Shown here: piece after piece, positions 1-11,104 of the stretch
Position numbering within the stretch: the stretch's first letter is position 1
Layout: the number at the start of each line of letters is the position of its first letter
Assembly (NCBI GenBank): GCA_015183035.1
Contig: JACZZP010000009.1
Coordinates: 124,001-188,000 of the forward strand
DNA length: 64,000 nucleotides
DNA from: Meloidogyne chitwoodi
Taxonomy: Eukaryota > Nematoda > Chromadorea > Rhabditida > Meloidogynidae
Reading direction: 5' to 3'
Made by a program: the position numbers and the translations under genes
The notes under the pieces: model-generated
What the model was told of the DNA's origin: nothing
Databases searched by the model: none
The model's input: only the letters and a program-made list of their open reading frames with translations

Positions 1-84
1 CCAAGTTTATTTGCAAAATGTGGCCACTTCTTCAATCTCCTCTTCAAGAATTTCACCACAGTTCCTTCTTTCGTCCTTCTTCAC

Positions 85-475
85 ACGTGTCCTTCTTTAG
101 TCCTTGTATGGTCCTTCTTTCCTCCTTGTATGGTCCTTCTTTCTTCCTTGTATTGTCCTTCTTTCTTCCTTGTATGGTCCTTCTTTCTTCCTTGTATGGT
201 CCTTCTTTCTTCCTTGTATGTTCCTTCTTTCTTCCTTGTATGGTCCTTCTTTCTTCCTTGTATGGTCCTTCTTTCTTCCTTGTATGGTCCTTCTTTCTTC
301 CTTGTATGTTCCTTCTTTCTTCCTTGTATGGTCCTTCCTTCTTCCTTGTATGGTCCTTCTTTCTTCCTTGTATGGTCCTTCCTTCTTCCTTGTATGGTCC
401 TTCTTTCTTCCTTGTATGGTCCTTCCTTCTTCCTTGTATGGTCCTTCTTTCTTCCTTGTATGGTCCTTCTTCACT
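85..475. repeat. 22-bp minisatellite, about 17 copies
   Basis: Tandem array with unit TCCTTCTTTCTTCCTTGTATGG and a few one-base variants. Because 22 is not a multiple of three and the unit has no stop in most frames, the array gives long meaningless open frames on both strands. It is followed by a CTT/TTC-rich simple repeat. I see no gene here. Confidence 0.93.
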
Positions 476-489
476 CGGGTTCCTTGTTT

Positions 490-558
490 CGTCCTTCACT
501 TGCTTCTTCTTCTTCTTCGTCTTTTTCTTCTTCTTCTCCTTTTGCTTCTTCTTCAATA
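490..558. repeat. CTT-rich microsatellite
   Basis: Runs of CTTCTTCTT with T-rich interruptions directly after the 22-bp minisatellite. Confidence 0.85.
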
Positions 559-1059
559 TTAAATAAATAGAGTTATTTAATATATTGGGCAAAATATATT
601 TTTATCAAATAAGAATAATAATTATAATCATTATTAATGTAGTAGATAATAGATAAATATTAATAAATTAATATTTAAATATTAAAGAAAAATTTAATAT
701 TATAAGATTCTTGAGTTGTTTAAATACGTTTGTGTTTGATTAAGTTGTAATAATTAGGCGTAAATTTTTCGGAGAAAATGAAAGGAAAAAATTGGGAGTG
801 GTTGTGCAGAATTAGTTTAATAAATATTTATTTTAGGCGGAAAGAAAAATTTAGTTGTTGCAAAAATTTTTTGCGCGTATTAACTTTAATTATTTGATTG
901 ATGAGAAACGGAAAATAAATAATATTTTAGAAGAAATTCTTTAATAAATTTAAAGTAGTTAAAACAAAAATTCCACTTTTTTTATTTATGGGGTTTTAAT
1001 ATTATTTAGGCTGGATAACAATATTTTTAGTGGAACGGAATTTAAATATAATTGAAGTG
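559..1059. other. AT-rich spacer
   Basis: AT-rich DNA with no supported gene, RNA gene or clear repeat structure. Confidence 0.6.
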
Positions 1060-1240
1060 TAGTTATCGTATAGCGCTCCCAGGATAGATCCCAGCATATC
1101 ATTGAAGTTGTCCAGATCCGTCGATCTGGGATCCACCCAGGAGCGCCATTTTATGGGGCAGTTTCGCCAAACCGTTGGGCCCCGAGAGTTGGACGAATCC
1201 AACTCCCGGAGCGCGGTTGGCCCGCCAAAAATAAAGAAAA
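1060..1240. other. GC-rich patch with nested inverted repeats
   Basis: A GC-rich island in AT-rich surroundings. Two hairpins are visible. One pairs 1073-1094 (starts GCGCTCCCAGGATAG) with 1126-1146 (ends CCCAGGAGCGC). The other pairs CCGAGAGTTGGA (1182-1193) with TCCAACTCCCGG (1198-1209) and is enclosed by GCCAAACCG/CGGTTGGC. A minus-strand 89-codon open frame crosses it but shows no known motif. It may be a mobile-element remnant or a structured RNA; I cannot identify it. Confidence 0.45.
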
Positions 1241-1728
1241 AGGCTTTTCTTTTAAAAGTTTTATTCAACAAGTAAAATTAATAAATAAGAGGAACGGGAA
1301 CACTTGGGGTGGGGATTAAATTATTATTAGATGTTTAAGTGGAGTTTTATGTAAATGTGTAAAAGTGTGAAAAAGTGAGAAAGTGAGTCTGTTATGGTTC
1401 CCGTTCCCTGATTTATATACCGCCAAAAATTAAGGCGTAACACGATATTAAATTATTAATGTATGACAAAAAGTAAGAGTAATTTTAGAAGATTTACGGT
1501 ATCATAAATGTTAGATGTTTTCTTTAATGTTTCTCAAAACTTTTAAATCAAGCAAACTCCTAGATAATTCCTTGTCGGCTTTTTAAAGTTTTAACATTGT
1601 AAGAGAATCTTCATCATCTAAAAGTGAATTTTTAAATAAATACCTATTTTTAGTTGTTAATAATAAAATGGAAGGTAGAGAATCGGGATCTCACCAACTC
1701 AATTTCTAAAATTCTGAATTTTATATTA
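1241..1728. other. AT-rich spacer with a distant inverted pair
   Basis: No gene seen. GGAACGGGAAC near 1290 and GTTCCCGTTCC near 1398 form an 11-bp inverted repeat about 100 bp apart, directly beyond the GC-rich patch, so they may be part of the same element. Confidence 0.4.
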
Positions 1729-2611
1729 TTATAAAATACCATTTTGATGTGAAGGACCAGCATTCATTAATTGATTAGAATGACCAGTTTGATCACGTTG
1801 TTTGACAATTTCAGCAATTTTATTGTCAATTTCTTGTGCTAAATTAGAATCTATGGTTGCAGCATATATACGAACATTTATTAACTTATTTAAAACTTCT
1901 TGATAATTTTTACTCGTTTGTTCCAACATTGTTGTGATTTTTTGTAAAAAAAGAGAATTGTTGTTTTGATAATTATGTAAAAATATTTCATATTCAACCT
2001 TTACATAAGCAATTTGTTGATTATACTTATAATTTTCAAAATGTTTAAAAGGTTCAAAATTATTTAAAATTTGTTGATAATTTCCAATTTGATTATTAAT
2101 ATTATTCTTGTAATTTTCTATATAATTTATAGTTTGTTGAAGATTTTCCATGGTTGTTTTTAAAATTTGTAAAACATTTAGGTTTTGTTTATAATTAATA
2201 ATATTTGTTTGAAGATCTTTGAGAATTTGTAAAATTAATAAAAAAGTAATTATGAACAAATTAGTTATGTACAAACAAACATTTATATAAAACGCAAAAC
2301 ATATCAGAATATTAATAACTTTATTCAAAAACATTTATTAAAAAAACAATAAAAACTAATAAAAACATCAATATTAAAAACATTGATAATAACATTAACA
2401 ACACATAATATTAGACAAACATCAACAAAACAAAAACACTAACAAAGTTTGTTTGTTTAAAAAAATTAAAAATAACAATATTACTAAATTGTTGTAAATT
2501 ATCGACTTGTTGCTCAACATGTTCTTTATTTTTTCCACTAATTCTTTCAAACATAAAAAAATATTTTTCAATGCTAAGAAAAATAAGAATAGTCGTAATA
2601 ATAATATTCAT
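1729..2611 (-). CDS. small secreted coiled-coil protein, two exons (orphan family)
   Basis: I do not recognise a known domain. Exon 1 runs 2611-2485 and starts MNIIITTILIFLSIEKYFF, a plausible signal peptide. Exon 2 runs 2216-1729. The join (donor GTAATATT, acceptor CTCAAAG) keeps phase and gives about 204 aa. Exon 2 is Asn/Gln/Lys-rich with heptad-like hydrophobic spacing, so it is probably helical. It ends with NLAQEIDNKIAEIVKQ and a short polar tail. The neighbouring divergent gene at 3941-4762 has the same plan: signal peptide in exon 1, helical exon 2 and a similar end. An alternative is a single exon 2334-1729 with its own hydrophobic N-terminus. A secreted effector role is possible but only inferred. 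Confidence 0.55.
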
Positions 2612-3119
2612 TTTAAATCTTAATAAAAATTAAAAAAAAAAATAAAATGAAAGGCAATTTAAATTTTTAATAAAAAATAAATTTAAATGCTGGCAAAAAT
2701 ATTAGATTAATGTTAAAGGCAGTTACAGTTAGAGTGGTGGAAATTTAAGTGATAGAGATAAATAAAAAAGAAATTAGTGAAAATTAAAATAAATATTTAG
2801 TTAAAATCAATATTAAAAATTATTTTATCAAACCTCTTTTCGGCATTTTCAAAAAAAGTGCAGCAATTTATAAAATGAACAGAACATTTGAGAAAATTGC
2901 ACTTTAATTTTTCTAAAATACAACAAAATACAAAATTAAAGAAAAACAAAAAATACATTGATACTCAGAAAAATAGTTTGTTTTTTAATTGTTATTTTAT
3001 TCTATTGTTTTGACGCACACTTTATTGTAGCAGGTTCCATCTTGAGCTTTGAGTTGCTTGTGGGTGTATAAAATTTTTCCATTTTGAAAAAAAATCTCCA
3101 CGTTTCAAAAAAAAATGTA
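2612..3119. other. intergenic region, left flank of inverted-repeat element
   Basis: AT-rich promoter-side spacer of the minus-strand secreted gene. No other feature supported. Confidence 0.5.
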
Positions 3120-3128
3120 AAGACATAC

Positions 3129-3721
3129 GGTAAATAACCAGTTGAATCCCTACCTGTCTGCAAAGAGATCGCTCTTTCTTTTCTTCACTTGCATTTATGG
3201 CGTTAGGAGAAGTGCACGCTTATTTTTCCTTCTCCGCTTTAATATGCCTTTTGGCACTTTGAAAGAAAGGGATAAAATAATTAAAATTAATTGATAATAA
3301 TTCGAATACTCAACAGATCGAGGTTTTTTGGAATAGAGTAAGATTCAGAATTGTCCATCAGATAAAGCATTACAGAAACTGAATTACCTAATTATTTGTC
3401 CTTTTACTGGTTCTTATCCCTTCATTATAATCCCATAAAGGTTGTTATCTACATGATCTTCTAGAAATATATTTTAGAATTTTGTCCCAAATTTATGTTC
3501 TTTGATTATTAATCTTTGGTCACTTTTAAAATAATTATATTTTCTCTTTATTATTAATTAATTTTAATTATTTTACCCCTTTCTTTCCAAGTGCCAAAAG
3601 GCATATTATAGCAGCGAAGGAAAAATAAGCGTGTACTTCTCCTAACGCCATAAATGCAAGTGAAGAAAAGAAAGAGCGAATTCTCTTTGCGGACAGGTAG
3701 GGATTCAACTGGTTATTTACC
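3129..3721. mobile_element. 593-bp non-autonomous DNA transposon with ~170-bp terminal inverted repeats
   Basis: The left end (3129 on, GGTAAATAACCAGTTGAATC) is repeated as the reverse complement ending at 3721, with near-identity over about 170 bp (roughly 3129-3300 and 3550-3721). Only scattered substitutions and small indels separate the arms. The flanks 3120-3128 and 3722-3730 are both AAGACATAC, a 9-bp direct repeat that looks like a target-site duplication. Long inverted repeats plus a 9-bp duplication fit a Mutator-like (MULE-type) MITE; that family assignment is inferred. The unique core (about 250 bp) is AT-rich and has no transposase. It sits between two divergent secreted-protein genes. 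Confidence 0.88.
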
Positions 3722-3940
3722 AAGACATACATAAGAGTTGGCGAAATGGAGGGGAGGGCAAGTAAATTAATTTATATTCTTCCCCAAAATCTTTCTTTCT
3801 TTTCCCTAAAATCATTTTCCATTGAGAAGCGCTCCATCATTGACATTTTTTAGAAAGTAAAAAAAAAAAAATTTTCTACTTTCGATTTGGCCAAAGATTT
3901 TTCCTCTGGCATTTTATATTTACTTTTTTAAAGAGTAAAA

Positions 3941-4762
3941 ATGAATACTACTGTTAAGTTTATTTTGACTTTTATGGCGTTTATTCTTTTATTCAATGAA
4001 AAATATTATTGTATGGATGCAAAAGAAAAAAGAGCTATAAGAAGACAATACCTTCAAAACAAGAAAAACCAACAGTCTGGAGGAGTTGGTCCAAGTCAAC
4101 CTTTTTCAATTCAACATTATCAAGGTCATCAGCCTGTTCCAGTGCAACCTTTTTCAATCCAAAATTATCCAATTCAGCCTGTTCCAATTCAACATTATCA
4201 AGGTCATCAGCCTGTTCCATTTCAACATTATTCAAGTCAACCTGGTCCTTCACAACAAACACAAGGAGAAGGTAATATTACCATTCTACATTTCGATCAT
4301 TTGCCATAATTTTTTTTGCTTCAAAATCGGAAATTGAATCATACTTTTTAAACAAATTTTAATTTTTTTTGTAAATTGTGGTATGTCCTATATGGTAGAT
4401 TATTTTGGAAACATTAAATAATTTTTTTACGTATTTAATTTTTTACAGAACCATTGGAAAATTTAAAAAATGTATTTAATAAATATTTGAAAAGTTTAAA
4501 TGTTTCAAGAAATAAAGTAAATAAATATTATTCGACTATTGATTTAAATCAAAATTATAATACAAATGTATTTGAAGAATTGGAAAAGTTGAGAGAAGAA
4601 TATAACGAATCATTAACATTTGTAAAAGGGATTATAGATTCAGTTAAAGTAATTAATTCAAAATTAGGACAGAAAATGGCCGAAAAAATTTCTGATATTG
4701 AAAACCAACAGAATCTACAGCACCAATGTAATCCACCTCAGGGTAATTCATTGATAATTTAA
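3941..4762 (+). CDS. small secreted Gln/Pro/His-repeat coiled-coil protein, two exons
   Basis: Exon 1 is 3941-4271, exon 2 is 4449-4762 (donor G|GTAATATT, acceptor TTTTACAG|AA), about 214 aa. The N-terminus MNTTVKFILTFMAFILLF is a signal peptide, probably cleaved around residues 20-25. Residues about 45-108 are a degenerate repeat rich in Gln, His and Pro with the recurring element IQHYQGHQPVP. Exon 2 encodes a charged helical region ending GQKMAEKISDIENQQ. I recognise no conserved domain. Its layout mirrors the gene at 1729-2611, so the two are probably diverged paralogues. Secretion is well supported; a parasitism-related role is only a guess. Confidence 0.7.
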
Positions 4763-5499
4763 ATTAAGAAATTTTTTAGTCTCTCAAAGGGAAACGGGCC
4801 GAGATATTGTCCATTGAAAATCAAAAAATCTTAGGGAGGAGTAAACTCATTTTTGGGGTGAAAATAAGTTGATGATCAAATATAAGTTTAATTGGATAAA
4901 TTTGGACATTTATTTGAAATTTTAAATTTTAAAAAATTAAAATTAAGGTAATCAAAATGAACCCATTATAATTGATGACGATTCTGATTAATGAAGATAT
5001 TCAAAACTGGATCTAATAGTCATCAAGCTGACAAAATTTGAAGAAAATTCCATGATATTTACTAGTTTTTTAGTTTTGGTATTTTATTTGATAATAGACT
5101 GGGGCGGTTCCGCGCCGGTCGGTTCAGTGCAAAGGATTTTTGACTCGAAATTAATTTTTTGAAAAAAATTTTTAAGTTAACAAGATGACAGACACAATCG
5201 ACCGGCACTGAACCGTCCTCTTAACAGGAACTGAACCGTCCTTGGCTATATTTCCCCATCATATAAAAAAGAAAATCCACCTATATGTTATCTTTCATTC
5301 TGAATGACCATTTTTTTTTAAATTAAATCATCCCAATTGTAACCTTGTAAACATTTTAAATACCAATCCAATTTATCCCCCTTACACAATTCTGCTCCAA
5401 TTATTATTTTTATATTTTATTTTAAAATTAAATTTTTGGTAACGATAAAATATTATTAGTATTTAAATTAAATTCTAATTAATTAATAAAATATTTAAA
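4763..5499. other. intergenic region with a GC-rich inverted patch
   Basis: No gene supported. About 5098-5262 is GC-richer and carries GACCGGCACTGAACCGTCC-like text in both orientations: GCGCCGGTCGGTTCAGTGC near 5113, its partial reverse complement near 5200, and a second ACTGAACCGTCCT copy near 5230. It may be a small inverted-repeat element remnant. Confidence 0.4.
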
Positions 5500-7554
5500 T
5501 TATAAATTAGCTACAGGTTTTTCAATATTATTATTTTGAGAATCGTCATGACGGAAAAATAAAGAGATTAAGCCATCACTTACAAATACACCACAAGAAA
5601 GAAGAGAAAATATCTTCAAAAAATTTTAATTTAAAAAATTTTAATTTTTACCCCAGCCAATGCCCATCCATTAATTCCACATTGAGTATCAAAATAATTT
5701 TCCATGTAATTAAAATTGCGACGTAATAATTGACTTTGGTAGAAATCGTCAAGCCATGGGCAGGCGCTTAAATAAGAATATTGATGAATTTATTAAGTTG
5801 CTTTGGCTCTATTTTATCACTATTAAATACCAGAATATTTTTACGCTTTTGAAAAAGGGTTAAAAAATTTTAATTGAATAAAATGTCTAGACTAGGACTA
5901 AATGTTTCCTTCCAAAATGTCATCATTTTTCAATCAAAAATTTTTAAAATTTACCTGTAATGCATTTCAAGACCAAAAATGAATAGAGCTATTGGAACAG
6001 AACCAAAAGCATAGAAAATACACTAAAATAAATTTAAATAAATTTAACTTTCTTAAAAAATAAGATTTAACTTACAAGCATTTTTGAGTGTTTAAGATGA
6101 AGGCAATGAACTGATTGAAGCAATACAGTAGCTAAAAGCATTGAGATAGAGAGGAATGCTGCAAAAAATTGGCCAGTTAAACGCATTTCAGAAAATGTAA
6201 TTGGTAATTCTTCCATGGAATAAAATGGTTGATAATTCCTAAAATTAAAATTTGAAAAATAATAATTTTTTTTAAACCATTTATCAAGTGTAAGGAACAA
6301 AGTAATGCGTATTCCGTTCCTACTTTGGTATTGTCCTACACCGGTGAATATTAATAAATTTACTAGAACCAAAAGTACCTAAATAAAATTTAAAAAATAA
6401 AAAAATTTAATTTAAACTTACAATATTAGCCATCCTTAAAGTAAAAACAATGCGCGAAGTGTTAAAATCATTACGACGCCTACAATTTTAAAGTCAGAAT
6501 TTTTTAAAAATTAAAAATTATCAATATTTCAGAATTTTCTGATATAATAATTCTGATTTTTCTGAAGAATAACAATTCTGGAAATTACGTATCAAATCAG
6601 AATTCTGATTTTTCTGAATAATAACAATTCCGGAAATACGTATCAAATCAGAATTCTGATTTTTCTGACATATAAAAATTCTGGAAATTACGTATCTAAT
6701 CAGAATTCTGATTTTTTCTGATATATAAAAAAAGAATTCTGTTTTTTCTGATCAATTTAAAATCAGAATTAAATTTTAGAATCAGAATATTCCGTCAGAA
6801 TTCTGATATATCAGACTCAGTTTCACTCACCTCCAATCAACTTCAGTTTCCAAGGCTTGCGCAACCAGCATAAGCCTGTTTAAAGTACCTGTAGACTGTC
6901 TATTTAGTGCAGAACGATCTTGATATTTAGTTGCAGTAAGCAAAGAATTATCTAAAAATTGATTTTCAGATATAAAGGCACCAAATAATTACCCTGTTTT
7001 GAACTGTTTTTTTCTGCTGTAAGAATATTTTTTTCTGAACATTCAGCTAATTCTGTCAATAATTTTTGTTGTTTTTCTTCTTTATTATTCAATGCATTTT
7101 CTTCTTCATCTAAAGTCATTTGGGTTATTTGAATTGCTGGAATGTCCCCAATAAAGGGATGATTATGTTGTAAATTGTTTTGTTTCCCATTAGCAAATTT
7201 AGCTAATTTTTGTTGACGCTTTAAAATAATTATATTAATAAATTTTAGTATTTTCTTAGGCTATTTTTATTTACTAATTATAATTCCACTTTTCATTGGA
7301 ATGTTCTGAATTTTTTAATTTTTTAATAACTGAATTCTGATTCTGAATTATAATAAATACTACATAAATTCTGATTCTGAAAAAATCAGAAAACTGATTC
7401 AGATAAAATCAGAATTCCAAAATCAGAATTATGGTTTAGAATTCCAAAATCAGAATTATGATTCAGAAAAAATCAGAATCACTCCTTTAACAATATAATT
7501 TTTAACTTTTAATCTTACCTTAAAATTAATATTATTATTTATAAATTTCTCCAT
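5500..7554 (-). CDS. four-pass membrane protein, function unknown
   Basis: Multi-exon gene starting at 7554. Exons: 7554-7519, 7218-6993, 6951-6831, 6479-6422, 6378-6076 (optionally with a 48-bp intron inside), 6022-5955, 5766-5652 and 5613-5500. All phases agree, giving 346 or 330 aa. The N-terminal third is hydrophilic, Gln/Glu-rich and probably cytosolic. Four hydrophobic segments follow: near RMANIVLLVLVNLLIF, FFAAFLSISMLLATVLL, CIFYAFGSVPIALFIFG and GWALAGIFSLLSCGVFVSDG. An extracellular loop between segments 3 and 4 holds cysteines (ACPWLDDF, DTQCGINGW). This resembles tetraspan or claudin/MARVEL-like topology, but I cannot name the family. An intron near 6540-6740 carries a local repeat. 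Confidence 0.75.
6535..6735. repeat. intronic ~60-bp tandem repeat, ~3.5 copies
   Basis: Units contain TCAGAATTCTGATTTTTCTG followed by AATAACAATTCTGGAAATTACG and TATCAAATC. It lies in the intron between 6479 and 6831 and is built from the CAGAATTCTGA motif found throughout the window. Confidence 0.8.
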
Positions 7555-8084
7555 TAAAATAGAGGAAGTAAAATAAAGAAGAAAAAAATATTTTTTATTT
7601 ATTTTAAATTAATCCTTATCTTCTCTTCTAAGCTGTAAATTGACACAATTATTTAAAAAACAAAAAAAAAAATAAAAAGGTCAAATTGCAGTTGATTAAA
7701 GCAAAAAATTATAAAATTAATTTTCCTTTAAGGAAGAATCCCCTCTAATTTTATTTTAATCTAATTCGTGCTAAAAAATTCAATTTAATTTTTTATAAAT
7801 AAAATTTAAAAAATAAAATAAATTTAAAAATGGATTAATGTGTTCGGATTATACACTTCTTTATTAAAAATTTATTCACGAGATTATTATTAAAAAAAGA
7901 ATTAACAATAAAAAATAAATGAAGGTAAGGGTCTGTAGGGCGCGGATATAACGTCTCTCGCATAAAAAAACAACAATTAATAAAATAGAAAATTAAATTT
8001 TTTTATAAAAATAGTTTATTGTCTAATCTATTTCCTGTAAAATTTTAAAAATTATTAATTCAGTATTACTAAAGATATGAACGA

Positions 8085-8265
8085 AAAAATCCTGAAACTG
8101 CCAAATTTTTCGAATTTAGTCATTTTTAGACTATAACTTTCGAAATATTAAACTTAAAATTCTTAAATTTTGAGAAACTATAGAAAAACTTAATTAAAAT
8201 ATTTTTACAAAATTTTACGATTTTAGGTAGTTTTGTTGAATTTTTATTGGCTCGCGCCGTAAGTG
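8085..8265 (+). repeat. dispersed ~200-bp element, copy
   Basis: Contains the family landmarks: TATAACTTTCGAAATATTAA, a following AAATTTTACGATTTTAGGT and a terminal GCGCG-type end (GGCTCGCGCCG). Confidence 0.5.
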
Positions 8266-10044
8266 CTTGCGTCCTAATGTACTACAATTTCTTATTTACC
8301 CTAACGAGAAACCCTTTTTTATTTTTTACTTTGGCATTATTTATTTAAATAATAATTTAAACTGTTATGGCTGACAGATTAAATCCAAAACTCTTAGAAA
8401 ATGAGAAAAATAATGCGCGGAATTTTATGAGGTTTAGTGGCAGATTAAAACACCAAAAACTACAAAAATTGTTTTTAAAACAACAAAACTTAAAAATCTT
8501 TCAAAACACAAAAAAAATCTTTAAAAATGCCTTAAATTTTTTAAAATAAAAAATAAAATTTTAATTTGCAAATTAATTTTTTTTTACAAATTTAAGAGGG
8601 TGGAAGCTAAAAAAGAAAGAAAAAAAGGTTCAAAAAACGACCAATGAATAAATAAAGGCAACAATTTTAAAATAAAATCAAAGTGGAAAAAAAGGAAGGA
8701 ATATAAGAGGAAACAGAAAAGGGGAAATTTTGAGGGAAAAGCTAAGGCTGCCAATTATAATATTGGATGGAATTTCTTTGAATTTTTTTCTTTTAAAAAT
8801 TTATTTATTCATATTGAAGTGTGTTTTGTTATGTTTAAAGAAAAAAGTGAAAGAAAAAATATGTGTATTAGAAAAAATTAATTAATAGGCAACTCGATTC
8901 GATTCGAGTACACATGAGTCTGAGACTCATAACTCTTGATTTAATGAATATTTTTAATTGATATTAGTATCATTCGATAGGGAATTGAATTTGCTATAAA
9001 ATAAATTTAAAATAAAATTTTATATCTAAAAAATTAAATTTTAAATTAAAAAACTTGTTCAAGCTTAACAAAACTTTTTTTGAGTGATGTTAGTTTTTTG
9101 ATCAGAATAATTTTATTTAAAATCATAAAATTTTTATTTTAGACAATTTTTGTAGCAAATTCAATTCTCTATCAGATGCTATTTAAAACAATTTTTAAAG
9201 TTTATTTTTGTTAGAGTAATTTTGAAAATAATCAACTAAAGTTCGCGTGCATAAAGTATATAATATTACAAAAATAATTTTTAAAAAATTAAAAGTTTAA
9301 TAAAATAATTCCAAATAAAGTTAACAATGCTTAAAATGAGACTTATTTAAATAGACTTAAAGCACAAATAAATTAGATAATTTTAAATTATATTTTAGGT
9401 AAATAATTTCATGTTAGAGCTTTTTGCTCTTTTTAATTTTTTTTATTTTTAGACTTTTAAAAATAAAATAAAATATTTAATTAATAGATAGAAAATTACG
9501 TAGATTTTAAAACAAAAAAAAAGAAAAAAAAAGAAAATTTGTGGTTAAAGTAAGACGACCATTAATAAAGCTAAAAATGGAAGGTTGTCGTTAATGCTTT
9601 AATTTAGCTGCAGCATAAAATAAGTAAAAATTAAAATATGTAAAGTGAGGCAATTTTAAGTTAATTTTTATTTAATAAAATGACTGTCTGAAAAATACGT
9701 AAAAAACCCAAAAAATATTATCTGAAAAATTTATGGACATTAGAGTCTAAGAAATTCACCTTAAAAACCTAAAGTACAAAAAATCTTAAAATACGTCAGC
9801 AGCAATAAATAAAAAATAAAATCGGATTAAATAAAACAGTATTAAATATATTATCCGAATAAAGTAATAAGCAATTCTTTTTTTTAATATTTATTTTTTA
9901 TTCGTATTACCTTGCTCTAAATTAGATGGAGCAACCGGAAATTTAAAAAATAATTCTTTTTTTTTAACTTTAATTTATCTATTTTTTTATTCGATAGGGA
10001 ATTAAATTTGCTACAAAATAAGTTGAGAAATAAATTTTTAAACA

Positions 10045-10235
10045 ATGTTGAAAAAAATTATGGTCAAAAAACTGCAATTTTTCGGGAAAAATGCCAATTT
10101 TAGTGATTTTTCGACTAGAACTTTTAGGTTTTATAAAATAAAAATTTTTTTATTGATAAATCTGCTAGAAAATTTAGTTCTCTATCGAATGACACCAAAA
10201 TCTTCAAAAATGGTCAATTCATTCATAAGTTATAA
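10045..10235 (+). repeat. dispersed ~200-bp element, copy
   Basis: Landmarks: TTATGGTCAAAAAACTGC, TTCGACTAGAACTTTTAGG and TTCTCTATCGAATGACACC. It produces a spurious 65-codon frame. Confidence 0.6.
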
Positions 10236-10569
10236 GGCTTAGACTCAACTCTACTCATATAAAGTTATTTAGTTTTTTCTTATTTCCGCGCCATTTTTTT
10301 TAATTTTTTCTTTTTTCACTGTCTTCTCTAGCGGATTATCTTGTGAGAAAATTGATGACAGGAAAAAGAAAAAATAAAAGAATTGTTTGGCTTACAATTA
10401 GTTAAATGAGTTTTTACTAATTGTTAAAAAATAATTAAAAAAAGAAAAAAGTTTATCTTTTCTAAGGGAGACTTAGAAAAGGTAAGCACTTAAAATTTAA
10501 ATTTTAAAATTTGTTATTTTAAAATATAATTTTAAATTCACGTTTATATGGAATACACAAAAATATTTT

Positions 10570-11010
10570 GAGTCTCAGAAATTCATATCGATATTAGAGT
10601 CTCAAAAAAAGTTAAGGACACTAGAGTCTCAAAAAAAATTTATGGACATTAGAGTCTCAAAAAAAGTTAAGGACACTAGAGTCTCAAAAAAATTTAAGGA
10701 CACTAGAGTCTCAAAAAAATTTAAGGACATTAGAGTCTCAAAAAAATTTAAGGACACTAGAGTCTCAAAAAAATTTAAGGACATTAGAGTCTCAAAAAAA
10801 GTTAAGGACACTAGAGTCTCAAAAAAATTTAAGGACATTAGAGTCTCAAAAAAAAGTTAAGGACACTAGAGTCTCAAAAAAATTTAAGGACATTAGAGTC
10901 TCAAAAAAAGTTAAGGACACTAGAGTCTCAAAAAAATTTATGGACACTAGAGTCATAGAAAAATTTATGGACACTAGAGTCATAGAAAAATTTATGGACA
11001 CTAAAGTCTG
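10570..11010. repeat. 27-bp tandem array of the GGACAYTAGAGTCTCA motif, ~16 copies
   Basis: The unit is close to TTAAGGACACTAGAGTCTCA plus seven A/T bases. Because 27 is a multiple of three, it gives long 9-residue repeat frames on both strands (KDTRVSKKF on plus), which I judge non-coding. Single copies of the core recur elsewhere in the window. Confidence 0.92.
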
Positions 11011-11104
11011 AAAAAATATATGATAACTAAGGTACCAGAATCTAAATTAAATATACAGCATTTAAATAAACAAAATATTAAAAAAAGATTAAATAATAAT
11101 TTTA

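Larger units (their letters stand above)
7555..10560. other. gene-poor, repeat-rich AT region
   Basis: No convincing gene over about 3 kb. A 60-codon plus-strand frame at 8367-8549 (starts MADRLNPKLLENEKNN) is Lys/Asn-rich and has no domain. Copies of a dispersed ~200-bp element lie at about 8085-8265 and 10045-10235, with fragments near 8970, 9110-9190 and 9990. A 17-bp palindrome ATGAGTCTGAGACTCAT lies at 8913-8929. Confidence 0.55.

Noticed and set aside
18..592. Long open frames over the 22-bp array
   Set aside because: They arise from a stop-free repeat of non-triplet length on both strands.
1002..1271. 89-codon minus-strand frame
   Set aside because: It crosses the GC-rich hairpin patch and has no domain or splice context.
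8367..8549. 60-codon frame MADRLNPKLLENE…
   Set aside because: Lys/Asn-rich and unlike any known protein; could be chance in AT-rich DNA.
10629..10860. 9-residue repeat proteins KDTRVSKKF / LNFFETLVS
   Set aside because: A 27-bp non-coding tandem array; both strands open, no gene context. A CRISPR array is also excluded: there are no unique spacers and the host is a eukaryote.
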